Below, piece by piece: positions 23,955 to 36,479 of a DNA stretch of 64,000 nt. The notes under the pieces were generated by a model. It saw nothing but the letters and a program-made list of their open reading frames with translations. It made no database searches and was not told the DNA's origin. The stretch is taken from NCBI GenBank assembly GCA_022579005.1, contig MU401494.1, forward strand, positions 124,001 to 188,000. The letters run 5' to 3'. The translations under genes and the position numbers were made by a program. Every line of letters begins with the position of its first letter. Position 1 is the first letter of the stretch. Source of the stretch: Poronia punctata. Lineage: Eukaryota; Ascomycota; Sordariomycetes; Xylariales; Xylariaceae.

Positions 23955-25658
23955 GTTTCTTCTGACAGTGCATTATTACTTTCATACGTTTTGGGACGAG
24001 CTAACTTACTTGCTTGAAAGGGGATTGGGGAAGATTGGCGTTTTTTTCTTTTTCTTTTTGTAATCGTGTAAATTAACTTACCTAGACTATTAGTAGAATG
24101 ACTAACTGTACATATTGATATAATGGAACTGATACAGAAAAGGATTACGTTGCTAGAGTTTTGATCTGGAAGGACCTCTCTGCAACGCCTTGCTTGACTT
24201 TTTACCGGAATAAGGCGATGCAGATTTCCCCGGGAATGCAAAGGGACAACGCGACTGCTATCGTATTCATAGGCATTTAAACGTTGAGATGGGGAGGCAT
24301 TGTCTTGTCACAGACGAATATGATGGCCGTGAATCGAAGCTTGAGAGCCCGAGACTGAGAGGTCTACGAGTACCTCAAGTACCTGCATTCTGCGTCCAAG
24401 TAGATGCTAACCTAGGCAAAATAACGTGATCCAAGTACGACGACGATCTTTATATAAATATACTTAACCTATTGTCGGTAGATCAAGGTCAAGATGGTAA
24501 TACTATCACAGTCACAGTTCTTAATATCTAGAGCCACAGGTACGAGCGTGCTGGGAAATAGGGGAGACGGTCGTTTTGTATCCACTACGGGGCCGTGAGT
24601 GTAAAATAGTGGGACAAGACCCATCCCATCCGGCTACATAGCTCCCGTTAAAAATCTCCGCTTATTCGGTAGATACATAGGTAATTTTATAGGGGAAGGT
24701 GAAATTGGAATCTTGGACTTGGCGGCTTTGGATCCATCCAGCCCTATCCTATAAGTTAACAACTGCGACAAGTGACAAAGAGACATATATATCTAGGCCA
24801 GGGGAAGATAAGTAACCAAAAGTGCAGGTGGACTATATCTAGAAACGAAGACCGGACGCCGTGTGGGCTGGTTGACATCTTCTGCGTAATGATCTGTGAA
24901 TATTTATAGACCTGTCACCTGTGTTCGGATCTCCTGGATAACGTCCTTGCATGATCATGTAACAGTATGCAGTCAGACTAACATGATTCCTAAATCTAAA
25001 TACAATGGGAAGATGTAAAAGACAAGTTTGGTTATAGATATATGATTCATCCGTGTACTATAGCAGGAACAGGAGCCTCCTCCTACCTCCCTAGACATGA
25101 AACGTGACAAGCTAGATCCCAGCAGTAAGTAAGTTCAGATGCTGCCCATTTCCGGCCTCTTGGGGAATCTCAGTCAGTCTGAATAATGCAGTTCACCCCG
25201 ATCGAAATTGACTAAAAGTATTCTACAATATGGACAAGCTAAACTTGGTGAGCCTAAAAGAACAGTGTTGATGCGAAAAAAGAATATAAGATGATTCCTG
25301 TCTTCCACGACCTAACACGGGACTCCTGGATGGTGTATCCATACTCTGGACACGAAAACCAGTCAGTAACGAACGAAGGGACGAAGGGCACGAGGATCTG
25401 CTGGAAATGAGTAAATATATGTTGATGACCGTGATGAAAATTCGGTAAGGTAGTCAGTCATTCTAGTTTTAGAATTCAAGTATAAGAGAGAGCACGTTCT
25501 TTCATTTTTTTGCAAAAGTCGTAGTTGTAACTTGTAAGTAATCCAAGCCTAACAAAAAGAACGCGCCAAATCCTCTCTTTTCAACAAAAACACACACTTG
25601 GGTAGACACATAAAAGTACGCTTTCGACAAAACAAAACAAACCTACCATATAAAAAAA
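23955..25658. other. Intergenic region, KMT6 to DUF6914-like gene
   Basis: About 1.7 kb. It holds the KMT6 3' region, a T-rich tract near 24,043-24,060 and the promoter of the next gene. No open frame above about 110 codons and no motif, so no gene is called. Confidence 0.55.
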
Positions 25659-26234
25659 ATGTCCGTCCCCAAATCCCGCATATGCATAGCCCTATACACC
25701 CGCCAAGGCATAACCAGCGACCCGTCCATCCCGCAGGACACATTCTCCCGGTACCACTGGGCCCTATTTGTCGAAAAAGGAGGACCCGAAAAAACGGAAA
25801 CAGAAACACACGGTCCGGGAACCATCTACCAAGTGATGTACACCGACACCTACGTCAATATCCCCGGATCCGGCGGGTGGAAGTTCGAATGTAAGCCGGG
25901 GGATTACAGGAGAAGCAGGTCAATGGTAGGACGTATCGTAGTCGGCAATATTTGTAAAAGGGATGAAGATGATCTGTTAAAAGTTTTGTCAGCTATACCG
26001 ATTCCTAGGAGAGATTATGTAAACGAGAAGAAAGAGGAGGAGGAGAATTGCGTTACTTGGATTATCAAGGCTCTGGAAAAGTTGCAAGGTATAGGGGTTG
26101 TCGAACCGTTTTATATTGAGAGGTTTATGGATGTTGCGCTTAGACAGGCGAATAGGTGGTTTTTTGACTTTGGAGAGGAGGAGGGGGGATGTGTGAGGTT
26201 GCGGGTTATGAATTATTTGGATAGACATCTTTGA
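25659..26234 (+). CDS. Small protein of the DUF6914 type
   Basis: An uninterrupted frame of 191 codons with a favourable start (AAAAAAATGTCC). It begins with RICIALYTRQG, then YHWALFVEKGG around residue 30-40, a central RIVVGNICKRDEDDLLKVL and NCVTWIIKALEKLQ around 130-145. From memory this order (ALYxRxG, YHWALxV, xVxVGxVxD.xxLxxxL, WNCVxWxxxAL) is that of the fungal family DUF6914, whose biochemical role is unknown. The paired H-W and N-C residues look like the remains of a papain-like or NlpC-like fold, but that is inference. No signal peptide or membrane segment. Length fits the family. Confidence 0.75.
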   Translation: MSVPKSRICIALYTRQGITSDPSIPQDTFSRYHWALFVEKGGPEKTETETHGPGTIYQVMYTDTYVNIPGSGGWKFECKPGDYRRSRSMVGRIVVGNICKRDEDDLLKVLSAIPIPRRDYVNEKKEEEENCVTWIIKALEKLQGIGVVEPFYIERFMDVALRQANRWFFDFGEEEGGCVRLRVMNYLDRHL

Positions 26235-27190
26235 AAAGGCATATTATACCTGCGTAGGTAGGTAGGTATTCGAGTAGTCTGGATAACAGTAGTATTTTTG
26301 GAGGCTTATATGTTAAAATGTCTAGGTACCTTAGGTAGACTACCTGCATTTTACAGTGTCTGGCCGAAACTATCATGTTATGTGGGAAATAAGTCTGTCT
26401 GGATCGGTGCAGGCGAGATGTGATGTGATGTGATGTTGCAGTCTTTCTTCGAGATATAGAAACAGATGAGACGGCCGGTGAATAAATAAATTTGAGAATA
26501 CAAGGAAATCAGCCCTCACGTTACCTATATGGAAGTTTCTAAACGTTGGTAAAAACAGTATGTGGCATACTTTCTGTACAAGATGCAAATATCTCCTTGA
26601 ACCTGAAAAGCTTATGTGTATTCAAGTTATTCCTGCCGACTACTTTACCACCGAACCACCTCAGGGGAACGTCTGTTATTGTATGGGGGCATTATTGCGG
26701 TACATATACCTAGGTACTAGCCCTCGGATATAGAGATATGAATAGGTCGGTTGATACATTGACACTTGACAATGCTGCGTCTGGTGTACGCCCATGTAAT
26801 GTTTCAGGACTTTAGGATAGCAGCTCTGTAGCTATCATGTTTACCACGTTTGTGGCATTTTCAGAGATGACGTTAGACGTTTAGCTACCTAGTTCGTATT
26901 CAGTAACGCAAAGACGCCATGATATCATGTACATAACCCAAGTCTAGTCTGGGCACCCAGATACAATACAGAAACAGCCGTAGCCTACCATTGCTGCCAT
27001 CACCACACCCTCACTTTCCCGTACTGCAAGACCTCAAAAGTGAGTGGCTCCAAAGCTGGACAGAGCCAAGGAACCCCGGACCAGTGACGGAAACATCGGC
27101 GTTGGAGCGACCTCATTTCTCATACACCCCCGTCCCTACCTGCTTCACGATAGAGCTTCCTCTCATACCCATGATAGACAAGTCCAAGAT
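26235..27190. other. Intergenic region between convergent genes
   Basis: About 950 bp between the 3' ends of the DUF6914-like gene and the 372-aa gene. A short GATGT repeat (26,416-26,436) is the only pattern noticed. The open frame at 26,991-27,430 runs antisense to the next gene and is rejected. Confidence 0.55.
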
Positions 27191-28418
27191 CTAAACCGAC
27201 ACCGCCATTTTCTCCGCTTCTTTTGCTTCTCTCTTACGAGCCTTTCTACGAGCATTTCTACGAGCCTGTTTACTCCTGCGGCTTTCTTCCTGCTGCAGGG
27301 TTCTCTTGCGTTTCTTCGAGGTGCCTCCATCATCTTCACAAGGCGGTGGTGGTATATAGTCTTCGTCAGAGCTATGGTCGCTATCGCCGAGAAGTTGCTC
27401 CTTTGGGGTTACCTCTTTAGTAGCAGGTGAATCCTTCCCTTTCATATCCGGCCAAATGATCAAAGGAACGATAAGAAAAGGGTTCCTCGGGACCTCTATA
27501 CTAACTGGAGGAGATGGGACGAGAAAAGTTGGGGGTTTGCTATCCCGATTGGCGGGTTGTCGTCTTCCGCGGCGGGGTCTGGCATCCGGCACGCACTCGG
27601 CCTGTTGCGGGCTGTTTCCATGAACCACTTTGGGTTTCTGCTGCTCCGGTCCCTGTTCAGGGCTGGCTGGCCTTTTTCGCTTTCTCATCTCACGAGTAAG
27701 CTCTGATGGGTCGTCCGGGATTCTCTCCTGGAGGAAGTCGCCTAGGGCTTCAGGGTCCCCAGAGTGTCGTTTAACTGCATCTTCTAGGCACAGGACAATC
27801 ATCCGTTTTGGGTGTTCTGCGGGGAGACGAAGTGTACATCCTAAGCGCCTTAGCTGCTCTGGTGAGAATGGGATGGTCCGGAGCTTGGCTATGCTGGATG
27901 CTGCCGCGACGGTGGGCGTGTCCGCTATTGTCCACATGCCGCGTATAACAGTCCTCTGTCTGCGACTCTTTATCGCGTATTCGAGAATTGAACCCCATTC
28001 AACAATTTGTTTGCCGATGAGTTGGTCATCGTCCTCAAACAGATTCACAGAAGAAGGTACTGCGCCGGGGCCTATGAAGAATCAATCATGTCAGCCAACC
28101 GTATTACAAACCCAGAAGAGATGAAGAGGATCGGTTCCGGGTAAGAAGGTGAGAGACGGTATCAAGTAGGTAGTGCTCACTGATGTCGTTGGCCATGTTT
28201 TTGTAAAGTAACCAACGAAGCTTGCATGCCGGCATTTGGCCAGCGACGATGGCATCAGCGTGAGATGATACAATAGCTCCGAGCTGCTTCCAGAAGGTGG
28301 CGCCGAATGTATTGCTTGAGACACTGCGTTTAAGGTCTAACATCAAATCTGTAAAAGTAACTCGATTCTCCTGTGCGCACGGCTGTTCCGATTCCGATGT
28401 TGTTGGTATGGCCGACAT
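27191..28418 (-). CDS. Uncharacterised 372-aa basic, probably nuclear protein
   Basis: Two exons: 28,418-28,181 and 28,071-27,191, joined across a 109-bp intron (GTGAGC donor, TTCATAG acceptor), giving 372 aa. I do not recognise the family. The N-terminal 190 residues look folded and helical (VTFTDLMLDLKRSV, FWKQLGAIVSSHADAI, IVEWGSILEYAIKSRRQR). The C-terminal half is disordered and strongly basic, with several candidate nuclear localisation signals (MRKRKRPASPEQ, TSKKRKRTLQQEE, KQARRNARRKARKREAKEAE) and an acidic patch DHSSDEDYIPPPP. A nuclear location is inferred from these clusters only. Splice-junction phase is consistent and restores MANDIS-PGAVPSS. Confidence 0.7.
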
Positions 28419-31400
28419 TTTCGGGACAGCTCATTATAAAGCAGCTGGTACTTATCTGTCGGAAGAGGTTGACCTCGGAAGTAATTATGCTGTGAAGACT
28501 GAAAAAGCAAAAGAAACGTTGGAGTTGAAAACAAGTAAGGTTACCTATTCTTGGGCTACAAGGTAAATGTAATGTAGGTAAAAGGTAAAAGGTAAAAGGT
28601 AAGGACCCAAGGCTGCCTTGCTTTGTAGAGACATAATATGATGTTAGTAGGTTACGTCTCGGAATTATACAGCCCTCAATGGACAATATGTCCCCATTGT
28701 GATTTCGACCTCTATTGTGTTGTTCAGCTGTAGGTACAGTCAACGCAAATGCAGCATGTAGGGCAACAACGCACTTGCCATATGTACGAGTACCTTATGT
28801 ACCTACTTACCTACATGTACTCATGGTACCATGTATACTTCGAAAGGTACCCTGTTGATGTTGCTTCAAACTCGTATCAGAGGTCACCTACAAGTAAAGA
28901 TATACTTATAGATATTCAGATACCAACATCGTATGTCTCCCATTTTTCCACCTTGTCCTTCCACACAAACACAACACTTGGCCAGATCATCACTCAAGGT
29001 AGGTTCACAGCCTTAGCCTTGCCAATTGGACGGCTTCCCGGAGGAGAAGACAATACTGCTCGGTGTGCTGATACGACACATGGGTCTCTAACCCAAGCAC
29101 CTAATAGGCATTGTATAGAGTCAATAGTGACGGTTTCGGTAAGAGTCCGCTTGTTCGTATTCTCGAAGACCGATTACCTCCTCGATATTCCATGCTCAGG
29201 TCCTCCTTGAAAAGCGGTACCATCTTCTCATGGATCATCTTCCACAACATCTAATGCAACAGGTAAGGACCGTATTCTTCACCCCTCTTAAGATATTAAA
29301 AAGCAGCGACATCGTCAGTCTTCAGAGTGTCAGCACCCCATCGTCGATAAAGAAGAAAGTAACCGGTGCGTCTCGAGAAAGACTAATATATATATATATA
29401 TATCATTATATGTAGGGGATGTATGGAACCTAGATACTTCCGTGACCTTCGGCTTGGAGTTGGCAATGGCCTAATGGGTGACTGGGCTAGTCTAGGAGTT
29501 GGAACTTGGGACAAGAATACGAGTCAGTCGTGCATCGTGGCGAGTTCAATTTGCGCCAAACCGGAGAGTAACCTAGTTTCCATGGCATATAAAAGGTTAG
29601 GTAGTATGTGTATTTCGCATATGTGACTGAAGGACAACAGCTAAACCAAGCAGGGGCGAGTCCAACCTTCACCACAACTTTGGATGTTGCTTGCAGGTGC
29701 GCAATTATGTCACCGCTGGCAGGTATCCACAACATGATCTCCGAAATCGCCTATGTCCTATCGGCGAGCCCAATTGGCAATAGGGCTGGGGCGTTTTTAT
29801 ATGGGAGCTCGATTTTATCTCCTGTCATTGCAAACCATAAAGTCCCAGGGTCGGTTCGATTGTTTACTAATGCAGTCACTTTCTAGCATCAAATCCGGGA
29901 GGACTTTTAACCTGGACACCTAGTTCTTCTAGAATTTCCATGGGATCCACCCTACTAGGACTAATGCAGATATAAATGCCCGAACTGGATACCTGGCACG
30001 TCTGGTACTTTATGGTTCCTGGAAGGTCATGAAGTACATACTCGGGGTCGTAGACAATATGTTCGGATCCGAAGCGGATTCCCCGAGTATCACAAGCGTG
30101 TACGAGTACAGCAGTAGATAGCTAGTCCTATCATTCCATGATATATACCTACCTAACTCATACATATAGTGTGTAGGTACGACAACAGCCGGATCAATCT
30201 ACATCAGACAAACCGCTTTAGATATTTAGTAAGTTTGGAAAACCCATCTCAAAGCAAGACTGGGCAAAACAAGCTTTGAGGTCTTGCTAGCTAGGTTACT
30301 AACTAACAAGTCTAGCTTAGACAACCTACAAACCAGAAAAAAACTGATGAGGTCCCAAATTCTGGTCTGTAGGTGCTTTGAAAGTTACCTACTTTTGTAA
30401 AGTGGTGCTTACGAGATATTTTAGGATGGTACCGATTAGTTGGGGTTACGCCCCACCTTCTGCTATATACAGCATGGTCTCGTCGGCCGCAACCCCACAG
30501 TATCAGACAGGGGGACAGGCAGACAGGGTTCTCTTGAAGACCACATGGACAAACGTAGATACGTGGAATAGAAGAGGCCATGTAAGGTAGGAGCTTTTTA
30601 GTTAGGAGTAGGTCGACTTCTTGCTTCCAAGGTGCATGCAAGCCGGATGACTCGAAATTGATAGCATTTCTAAACACACTTGGTTTTTAGGTGGGGCCTC
30701 TGGTACGTTAGACTCCGTCGAATTTTGCCAAGCTTCGTTTGTGTGTTCCTTAGCCCCTAGCCTACAAATAGGTTAGACTGGTACATGCGTGTCCCTCTTT
30801 TGGTTCTTTGGTTCTTTGGTTCTTTTACCAATGCCCCTCCAAACATTCTCTCACTCATCACATACTTACACACCTTACCCATCCCCTTAAGGTGTATATT
30901 TATATAATCTATTCACCTCCCACCCGTCCTTCGCCACTCGCAGACAACTCGCAGACAGATTCATGGTACATTGAGCTTCTTAAGTAAGGGTCGTTATAAA
31001 TTTGGATTGCGGTTTTCGGCAATCTGTCAGAATCGGGAGCTTCCACTACTTGGGGGTCGACGGTGATCAGCGATCTTAGAATTTTGTCTAGGTCAAGCTG
31101 CCTAGCCTAAACTTCTGCAACGAACAGTTCTTGCTTGACCATTTGCCTTCCAACTACGACGCTACGTCTGGCACTGGATCAATTCTTTTCTATCTAGCAC
31201 ATTGGCATCTTTTGCCAGTTGTTGGCCTGCTCTGTCATTGTTACATCTAATAATATTATCGCGCTATCGTGCGCTGCTTTAATGTCTACTGCTGCGTTGC
31301 TATATATCGCATAAACCCTCGTCCGTCTCCCGAGACTGGAAGCAAGCTGAAGCACTTGGAACAGCACCGTGCTCGTCCAAGTCACATCAGATCAGACTTG

Positions 31401-31427
31401 GTGCTGGTCCGCTGCATAGCAAGGACC
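28419..31427. other. 3-kb gene-free region upstream of the Zn2Cys6 regulator
   Basis: No open frame exceeds about 150 codons, and those present (28,749-29,210, 30,312-30,677) have no motif. Simple repeats are present: GGTAAAA units at about 28,577-28,602, an AT run at 29,386-29,401 and GGTTCTTT units at 30,801-30,825. The CT-rich stretch at about 30,840-30,950 is typical of fungal core promoters and leads towards the transcription factor gene. Confidence 0.6.
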
Positions 31428-34400
31428 ATGAACTCGTCCACAGCGATCGATACACCTTCCACTATGGCATCCTCCGGTAGGTCGCCGCCCTCACATTCGA
31501 CTAGTTCGCCGCATTCTTCGACGCCTCGGGACCACGCACCTATGGCCAACAACAACCCGTTCGCGCACCTACCAGTCGGTTCTTCGCAACCCCAAACCCC
31601 TATTACGGGCCCAATCACGGGCCCGATTACACTGGACCCATTCGCCACACCTTCCCCTAACCTAAACCCACGAAGCTGTGTAACATGTCGGCGACGAAAG
31701 GTCCGTTGTGACAAGCACATGCCTTGTGGCAACTGTCGCAAGGCAACAATTCAATGCGTCTTCCCTGCGCCTGGTCGGGCCCCTCGACGACCGCGCCCCA
31801 AGGATCCGAACGCACCGCCGAGACAGACGAGTGAACGGGAGCAGGAACTGCTGAAGCGCCTACGGAAACTGGAGGGCATCGTCGAAGACTTGAGTGGACA
31901 AATAGAATTTGACACATACAAGCATGGCTCTAATAGCGAGTCTCCGGAAGCGACCGCCGACTCTGCGGCTGAGCACGATCGACGGAAGAACCCAACCAGC
32001 CCGCCCATCGACCATGTCACAAATAATGGCACCACGCCTAACCATCCCCTACTGCGCCGGACCGGTACCAGCAGTTCGAGTAATAGCCCCGTAAACCCTC
32101 GGGGCAATGGAAGCGACGTGAACAAGGATTTTGGCAAACTTGTATTGAATGAAAAGGGTAAAGTTCGTTACGTTAGCAATGCTTTCTGGACAAAGATATC
32201 CGAAGAGGTAAGCCGGATTCTCCCATATAGTCCAACTGAGATGCTAAGTAGACCACTTGACAGATTGAAGCTCTTCGGTCAGAGACTCATAGACTTACGG
32301 ATGAGTCTGACCATTCATCAGAAGAGGAAACCCCGGCTGCGGACAATCCCTACGCAGAGCGCCATGCGGACCACCATGGTTTCATTTTTGGTTACAGCTC
32401 GTCTAATGTCGAGTTACGGAAGCTCCACCCGTTACCTTCCCAGATGCTATACTACTGGCAGATCTATACGGAGAACGTCGACCCGATCATCAAGATCCTC
32501 CATGCTCCAACAATGACAAAGATCATTAGAGGCATATGTGCCGACATGAATACCATAACCCCTGGCATCGAGGCTTTGATGTTTGCAATATATTTGGCCG
32601 CCATTACTTCTATGGAGCCGGAAGAGGTATGTCATGCAACACTCGTACCGTCTCTTACCTGTCAGTTACATTCTAACCGGATAAAAGGTCATGACAAATT
32701 TCGGCGCGGAAAAAGGAGAGCTGGTAGCCCGGTATCGATTTGCTACCGAGCAGGCTCTAGCCAAGGCAAATTGCTTGACAACGTCAGAAATCGTTGTGGT
32801 CCAAGCTTTTGTGATATATCTGATCCTCGTTCGACGATATGACGAGGCCAAGTTCTCTGCCGCCCTGACCGGCTTGGTGGTCAAAATTGGCCAGTCCTTA
32901 GGACTTCACCGTGAAGGGACTCGTTTCGAGAACCTGAAGCCCTTTGAAATCGAGATGCGCCGAAGGTTATGGTGGGCCATCTGCGTGTTGGATCTGAGGT
33001 CGGCGGAAGACCAAGGCTGCGATCTGACCGTGGCAGAACGATCTTTCGATACCCAATTTCCACTGAATATCAACGACGGCGACATCAACCCTGAGATGAC
33101 CGAGTTCCCCCCCGAGCGCATTGGATCTACGGATATGACGTTTTGCCTGATCCGCTACGAAATATGCGCCTTGTCCAGACGCGTGCACAATGCAGCAAGC
33201 GGCATAAACACGTATCCCAGGGAGTGCATGACTACTCTGGAAGAACAGGAGGAGAAGCTCCTTCAGATGTACGAACACATCGATCAGAAGTACCTGAAAC
33301 CGTGCCCGGACAAAGAAACCAATCTTCTTAATTGGGTTTCGGCTACAATCGCGCGCCTCATCATGTCCAAGATGAGTCTTGTCATCTATCAACCGTTGAT
33401 GCCAACGTCAGGCACCGATCTTCCTACGGACGTCCGGGACCGGTTATTCATGTCATCTATAGAGGTTGTTGAATATAATAGGGTTCTTAATGCGGAGCCC
33501 AAAATACGTCGTTGGCGATGGCTCTTCCAAACTTACAACCAATGGCATGCCGTTGCCTATCTTCTACTCGAGGTTTGTCGGCGTTCCTGGTCCGCCTCTG
33601 TTGAGCGCGGGTGGGTTGCGCTAAACGCTACCTTTCAACTGGAAGAAAACTTCGAGTTCGCGAAGCCGGCCATATGGGCCCTATTACGAAAACTCATGAT
33701 CCAGGCCAAAAGACACCGAGACAACGAGATTGTGCGCCTGCGGGCCAACCCCCGCGCAGCCGAAGAACTTGATATTGAAGAGCACAATAAACTCCCGCCG
33801 GCTGACTTCCAGCATTTGCCAAGTTCCGTGCGTAGCACGCTTGCCCGAGACCGCTGGCGGAGGTTAGTCGGCACTAACGGCCAGGAAGCCCAGGACTCGA
33901 CGAATAACGCGCAGGGTCACGTTATGGCTGCACCAGCCACGTCAGTGGCGATCAAAGACGAGACACCGAACGTCATGGAACTGCAGTTTAACGATCTTGA
34001 CAGCACCATGAACGAGCCTTATTTCACGCCGCAGGATCTCTTCCCTTTGCCTTTCCCGGGAAACTCTACGCAACTTGCGAGTCAGGGCATGTTGAGTAAC
34101 GGCGACGGCTTAACCACAGACATGTATAAGTCGCAGCAGCCAGACGTACCTGTAGAGCATTTCGACACGAGAGGAAGTAACACACTATCGACGCAACAAG
34201 ACCAACCACACATGGAGATGGGGTTGACGGGGGCGGGAAACATGATGCCGGGCGTCGTCGCTGATGACAATCCTCCACCATGGCTATGGAATACACAGCC
34301 AATGCCCAACTACAATGCATATAACAGCATGGGCTCGCAACTCGAACAAGACATTAATATGGATCCGGAAATGGTCGTCGACTGGCAAAACTGGATGGAT

Positions 34401-34445
34401 TCAGGTCTGGGAATAGGGGGTGTAGGCTTCACCGGGGGCATATAG
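31428..34445 (+). CDS. Zn2Cys6 transcription factor with fungal-specific middle domain
   Basis: Three exons: 31,428-32,207, 32,264-32,626 and 32,688-34,445, giving 966 aa. Introns are 56 and 61 bp, with GCTAAG and CTAAC branch-like motifs. The binuclear zinc cluster is at residues 84-110, with spacing C-x2-C-x6-C-x5-C-x2-C-x6-C (SCVTCRRRKVRCDKHMPC...). A linker of Arg/Pro leads to a short coiled coil at about 136-160 (EREQELLKRLRKLEGIVED), which usually mediates dimerisation. The fungal-specific middle homology region spans roughly 270-650 (YWQIYTENVDPIIKILHAPT; ALMFAIYLAAITSM; GQSLGLHREG; EMRRRLWWAICVLD). The tail is acidic and Gln/Asn-rich, consistent with activation. The start chosen is the ATG with A at -3; the frame is open for 53 more codons upstream. 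It sits 4.1 kb from the NRPS stop, so a role as cluster regulator is possible but unproven. Confidence 0.88.
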
Positions 34446-36479
34446 GGCTGAGTTTTGACACATTCCCGCCTCCTCACTATATATACTTGGTGGTTGTACA
34501 TATCTTGTACAAGCTATTTGTATATGGGGGACGGGGAGAATCTATGAGCACTCACTCACTTCGTATCCAAAGTGTAGTTGGGTACGAGTTGGCAGGAAAA
34601 GCATTTGGGACGGGGGTTAGAAGGTGTTAAATGAAGCGTCTTTTTTTCGAATTTATAATGTGCATGTCTGGTCAGATACCCCTATTTGGAGTTTTCTAAT
34701 TTTGTATATACTTGGAATAGAGACGGGGCCAGTAAATTTCTGTATGTTCCGGACGGTTTGTGGAGAGAGAAGGGAAAGATGACGCGAACAAGAGTTGTTA
34801 AATGAAGTATCAAATTATTTGATTTACGCGTATTTTACTTTTTTGCCTTGAAACCTTTGCTGCACCTCCCATTCCTGTCGCGACAGTTCCATCTACGCCT
34901 ACATATTAATCTCCCTTCCCAACTGCAGGGGGTGATACTCTCGCCAAATCTCATACTAAATACGATACCTAATTATATACTTGTCGACGCCAGTAGCAAG
35001 TTTAGAAGATGTATGTACGCGGGTTAGGTAGGTCAAATACAGGTTAATAGTATGACGTATATCTTCCCCAACCCAATGACTCGCGTAAGCTGTTGAGTTA
35101 TTGAAAGGACAAAAATATGGTATTTTCCCTCTCTCTCTTCCTTTTCCCTGAAAGCTGTTGCTATACCTTTTCTCCTCAAAATCTTACTTTTTTGGGAGGC
35201 GATGGTCGAACAGGGAGGAGGTAAGTAGTAAGTAGCCTTCATCGTTTGTGTTTTTCCAGCCTGAGACGGGGCGGTAATCAAGGTTGTTGTTCTGGGTGTC
35301 TAATTTACATAAACTTGGAATCGGGGTCGTTTGGTTTTTTACCAGAGTCGTTGTATAAGTAATTATGTAGTTGTAGTTGAGCTGACTAATAAGTAACCTG
35401 TGTATCAGGTATGACGTAGCTATTAGTCAGTCAGGCATTTTTTTGGCCGGCGCTGGACTTGAAATTTGGATGGATGGCAATTGCTTCCCTCTATTCTTTC
35501 TGGTCGCGGTGTAAGGTACGGATGGGTAGATGGAAGTGTACGGGTAGGTAGGTTACGAGATGCAAGTACGCAAACAATCCGAACCGACTAGGAGACAAGG
35601 CCTTTTTTCTTTCCTCCCTTCGATGTCGGAAGCTCAAGAATGACGGGGGGTCGAAGTGTGTTTGTTGATGGCGCGATCTCAATTCCTATATTACTTATCA
35701 TTTGGGGGTTTTTTTTATAGAAGAAAGATATGGGATCATGGAGCCCAAGCCCAAGGCTATATCGAGAACGCTGTTAGACGCAAGGTATTGAAGATGTAGG
35801 TTTTGAAACGTGAGTCTTGTCTCATCATCGGCCAGTTTGAGTTTTCTGTTGGTTTTTGCTTGGTTGCTAAAACATAACTACATGTAAATTCAGAAGATAG
35901 GTCAGGAGAGGTATTATGTACCTCTTGGGTGCTGCTTTTAGTATGGTAAATTGGGTACCTGGCTACATGATCCCTTTGGGCAGGCTCACGACGCGCTAAA
36001 TGAAAACACACCCTTGCTAAATATGCTAAGCAAATATAAAATATATACATCAACCACATATTCACCTTCTCCTTTCCAGCCACATTGTCCGTGTATAAAA
36101 GCGGCAGAGCCTCATTCAATGCTACCTATTGTGTAATTATGTTACAGTCCGATCTACTGGGTACTTATGTATGTTGGTTTGCCATAGCCAATCCAGAACC
36201 AATTCAAGCGATTACTACCCAAGCCTACATAGGTAATAGCCGCTAGGTGTACCGTGGCCAATGGCGCTCGAATCTCAGTGTCGCGACGATTACTCGTGAA
36301 TGCCCGGGCAACTTGATGCGAACACCAACGACATATCTGACCTCGTTAAGCCATTGTTGCGACGCTTTCTCCAGACCTTCGGCATGACGGATAGAAATGG
36401 CAACCCCCCCAACCTCGAAAACGGCCGCGGACCGACGACCACCCCCCTCAAACGCTCAACAAACCTAGCAAAAGGCGTA
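34446..36479. other. Intergenic region downstream of the regulator
   Basis: About 2 kb of normal composition, rich in GTAGGTA/TACCTA motifs that recur throughout the window's spacers. No open frame above 120 codons and no motif. A short frame at 36,300-36,485 may belong to the pseudogene that follows, but the evidence is too weak to extend it. Confidence 0.5.
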
